Assembly (NCBI GenBank): GCA_903834675.1
Contig: CAILKC010000164.1
Coordinates: forward strand, 1 to 18,779
Reading direction: 5' to 3'
DNA from: an uncultured Victivallales bacterium
Lineage (GTDB): Bacteria > Verrucomicrobiota > Lentisphaeria > Oligosphaerales > JAFGRS01
Length of the DNA stretch: 18,779 nucleotides
Shown here: positions 16,708 to 18,779 of the stretch, in pieces
Position numbering within the stretch: the first letter of the stretch is position 1
Layout of the letters: every line of letters begins with the position of its first letter
Notes under the pieces: generated by a model
Database searches by the model: none
What the model was told of the DNA's origin: nothing
What the model saw: the letters and a program-made list of their open reading frames with translations, nothing else
Position numbers and translations under genes: made by a program

Positions 16708-17876
16708 AGACCTTCAAGTCGGTCGAGTTGTTCTCGGGGGCGGGCGGTCTTGCCCTCGGCTTGGAGAGCGCCGGTTGGCATCACTTGGCGCTGGTCGAGC
16801 GCAACGAACACGCCTGTGCCACGATCCACCTTAACGAGTCGCGGCAGCACCCGCTGGCGAGGAACTGGCGGCTCTACTCGGAAGACGTTCGCGGCATCAA
16901 GTATTCCCAACTGGCAGAGTCGGTCGACCTAGTGGCTGGCGGACCACCCTGCCAGCCGTTCTCCTTAGGGGGCAGGCACCGCGCCTTCAATGACTCCCGC
17001 GATATGTTCCCCGAAGCCGTTAGGGCCGTGCGGGAGCTTCGCCCTCGGTGCTTTGTGTTTGAGAACGTCAAGGGGCTTCTGCGAGAGAGTTTCGCCACCT
17101 ACTTCAACTACATCGTGCTGCAGTTGTCCTATCCCGATGTTTCCAGGAAGCCCGACGAGGGCTGGCCGGACCACCTCAGTCGCCTTGAGCGCGTGCATAC
17201 GGGTGCGGCTGAAATCGGTCTGTCGTACCGCGTCCTGTACCGGCTTCTGAACGCTGCCGAGTACGGCGTTCCGCAGTTCCGCCACAGGGTGTTTGTGGTC
17301 GGTTTCCGTTCGGACCTTGGGACCGAGTGGAGCTTCCCAGAGCCCACGCACTCGATGGACCGTCTCCTGTGGGACCAGTGGGTCTCCGGCCGGTACTGGG
17401 ACGAGCACCGCATAGCGAAACGTGACCGGCCCAAGTGCCCGGAACGTCTGACCCGCCGCGCGGCGCGTCTGGCTGCGGATTTCTGCCTCCTGCCACCACC
17501 CGGCGAACGTGCCAAGACCGTCCGTGACGCCTTGACGGGCTTGCCCGATCCAAAGGACGCAGGGCATGTCTTCGCCAACCACGAGTACCGCCTCGGAGCC
17601 AGACCGTACCCAGGTCACACAGGAAGCCCCCTCGATGAACCCAGCAAGGCGCTAAAGGCGGGAGACCACGGCGTTCCAGGAGGCGAGAACATGATGGCGC
17701 TGCCGGATGGTACATGCCGCTACTACACGGTACGAGAGAGCGCGCGAATTCAGACGTTCCCGGACGACTATGTCTTCAGCGGCTCTTGGACGGAAGCCAT
17801 GCGGCAAATCGGCAACGCGGTTCCCGTGAAGCTGGCCGAAGCCGTTGGGGCAAGCATCCACAGGCAGGCGGAGTGA
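16704..17876 (+). CDS. C5-cytosine DNA methyltransferase of an Eco29kI-like type II system
   Basis: This 390-residue enzyme transfers a methyl group from SAM to cytosine C5 within the restriction site. Motif I is ELFSGAGGLALGLESAG (8-24). Motif IV is GGPPCQPFS with catalytic Cys83. Motif VI is ENV (120-122), motif VIII is QFRHR (191-195), and motif X is GNAVPV (about 370-375). The region between VIII and IX holds the target recognition domain. The start at 16704 overlaps the vsr stop and fits motif I spacing. The nuclease gene begins 6 bp after its stop. Because that nuclease resembles Eco29kI, the likely target is CCGCGG; the methylase sequence alone does not show this. Codon use is less GC-biased than in the chromosomal genes, fitting horizontal acquisition. 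Confidence 0.95.
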   Translation: MKTFKSVELFSGAGGLALGLESAGWHHLALVERNEHACATIHLNESRQHPLARNWRLYSEDVRGIKYSQLAESVDLVAGGPPCQPFSLGGRHRAFNDSRDMFPEAVRAVRELRPRCFVFENVKGLLRESFATYFNYIVLQLSYPDVSRKPDEGWPDHLSRLERVHTGAAEIGLSYRVLYRLLNAAEYGVPQFRHRVFVVGFRSDLGTEWSFPEPTHSMDRLLWDQWVSGRYWDEHRIAKRDRPKCPERLTRRAARLAADFCLLPPPGERAKTVRDALTGLPDPKDAGHVFANHEYRLGARPYPGHTGSPLDEPSKALKAGDHGVPGGENMMALPDGTCRYYTVRESARIQTFPDDYVFSGSWTEAMRQIGNAVPVKLAEAVGASIHRQAE

Positions 17877-17882
17877 GGCAGC

Positions 17883-18542
17883 ATGGCGCCGGACGCGATC
17901 CCCAGAATAGCCCCGTTCAACCCACTGGACAAAAGGAACCTCGGGGAGAGCGTTGCCGACGCGATGCTCCTCCAGCCGGTTGGCCCGATGCCACCGAGCC
18001 CGTTCATAGGCGCGGGCATTTACGCGATCTACTACACCGGCGATTTCGTTCTCTACGAGCGTATCGCAGAGAGGAACCGAGACGGCAAGTTTGGCTGGCC
18101 TATCTATGTCGGGAAAGCGGTTCCCGCCGGGGCGCGCAAGGGCGGCTTTGGCCTGGGGGAGGATCCCGGCCAAGTCATGTACGCGCGACTGTGCCAACAC
18201 GCGTCGTCTATCGAGCAGGCCAGCAATGTAAAGCTGGGCGATTTCTACTGTCGGTACCTCGTCGTTGAGGATATTTGGATCCCCCTTGCGGAGTCGCTTC
18301 TGATTTCCATGTTCTCGCCCGTGTGGAACCGCAAGATTGACGGGTTTGGAAACCACGACCCAGGGAAGGGACGCGCCAATCAGCAGCGGTCGCCGTGGGA
18401 CGTCATCCACCCTGGGCGCACGTGGGCCGAGAAATTACCGCTCCCCTCGGTGAGCGAGCAGGGCATAAGGGACGGCGCTCAAGCGTACATCGCCGGTGTC
18501 CCCCATGAGGTGCAACCCCAAGACGGGGCGGCGGACGCCTAA
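17883..18542 (+). CDS. Eco29kI-family GIY-YIG type II restriction endonuclease
   Basis: This 219-residue nuclease resembles R.Eco29kI, a GIY-YIG-fold enzyme that cuts CCGCGG. Residues GAGIYAIYYTGDF (43-55) form the GIY element and PIYVGKAVPAG (73-83) the YIG element with Tyr75. R102 and H106 (RLCQH), the metal-binding Glu137 (AESLLI) and N149 (PVWN) align with the Eco29kI active-site residues R104, H108, E142 and N154. DGFGNH and WDVIHPGR downstream are further family hallmarks. All catalytic residues are present, so it is probably active. GAGG lies 4 bases before the ATG at 17883. It is the last gene of the vsr-methylase-nuclease operon. The site is predicted by homology only. Confidence 0.93.
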   Translation: MAPDAIPRIAPFNPLDKRNLGESVADAMLLQPVGPMPPSPFIGAGIYAIYYTGDFVLYERIAERNRDGKFGWPIYVGKAVPAGARKGGFGLGEDPGQVMYARLCQHASSIEQASNVKLGDFYCRYLVVEDIWIPLAESLLISMFSPVWNRKIDGFGNHDPGKGRANQQRSPWDVIHPGRTWAEKLPLPSVSEQGIRDGAQAYIAGVPHEVQPQDGAADA

Positions 18543-18638
18543 CAGATATTGGGGTCAACCCTCGACTTCTAGCCTTGTATTGACAAAAATATGCCACGCG
18601 AGGCGTCCCATCCTTAGTCCTTCGTTCCCAACAAAACC
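18543..18638. other. Intergenic region between the nuclease gene and the second MITE
   Basis: This 96-bp stretch is AT-richer than its surroundings (TATTGACAAAAATATG near 18576-18591). I see no gene, and no clear hairpin terminator. Confidence 0.4.
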
Positions 18639-18779
18639 CGACCTGTGCAATAAGGGAGTCCGTCTGGAGCGCTGAAGGCGCGCTGCCATACCAGCCCAGG
18701 GCAACGCCCTGGGAATAGGACGGTTATGGGTTTGAGCCCTGTAGGGGCGAGCTATCTGCCATACCTCCGCACCGAGGCC
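18639..18779. mobile_element. MITE-like element, second copy, cut by the window end
   Basis: These 141 bases match 14953-15093 at 140 positions; the only difference is C at 18767 against T at 15081. It begins with the same CGACCTGTGCAA end and has the same orientation. The right half lies outside the window. The bases before it (AAAACC) differ from those before copy 1 (AAGTAG), so the left boundary of the repeat is sharply defined. Confidence 0.9.

Overview
The window is a high-GC bacterial segment with mostly Shine-Dalgarno-led genes. The gene content suggests an environmental bacterium from a polysaccharide-degrading phylum such as Planctomycetota, Lentisphaerota, Armatimonadota or Hydrogenedentota. 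This rests on a DUF4838 protein, a very large secreted GH101/DUF5696-like protein with a CBM9-like insert, a xylose-isomerase-like TIM-barrel protein, and a CdsA with a PGLGG-type signature. That placement is an inference from gene style. No rRNA or tRNA is visible to settle it.

Layout. Positions 1-478 carry no convincing gene. They hold two tandem copies of a 186-bp-period, hairpin-rich repeat. From 6643 down to 479 runs a minus-strand, housekeeping-like cluster: purA, uppS, cdsA, a rhomboid protease, a COG1092-type SAM methyltransferase, and a DUF4838 glycosidase-like protein that appears to lack its N-terminus. uppS/cdsA and cdsA/rhomboid overlap, which indicates an operon. The 360-bp divergent region 6644-7003 has candidate promoters in both directions, a leader hairpin before purA, and several short perfect palindromes. 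On the plus strand follow a SpoU/TrmH RNA methyltransferase (7004-7843), a sugar isomerase-like protein with its own good promoter and RBS (7972-8814), a membrane GT39-like glycosyltransferase of visibly lower GC (8825-10492), and a 1461-residue secreted multidomain glycoside-hydrolase-like protein (10551-14936).

From 14937 to the right edge the window is accessory DNA. A 262-bp MITE-like element (14953-15214) has perfect 12-bp terminal inverted repeats and near-complete internal dyad symmetry. It abuts an IS4/Tn5-family transposase remnant that lacks its N-terminal half and carries a frameshift. That remnant ends in a Tn5-like inverted repeat at 16189. Immediately beyond lies a compact vsr - C5-cytosine methyltransferase - GIY-YIG restriction endonuclease operon (16294-18542). 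It resembles the Eco29kI system, whose site is CCGCGG, with a mismatch-repair nuclease added in front. A second copy of the MITE, in the same orientation and identical at 140 of 141 positions, starts at 18639 and runs off the window. The restriction-modification cassette and the IS remnant therefore sit between two direct MITE copies.

The most interesting material is the MITE family and its relation to the defence cassette, the Vsr-M-R gene order, the structured tandem repeat at the left edge, and the CBM9-like domain apparently inserted in the N-terminal domain of the large glycosidase.
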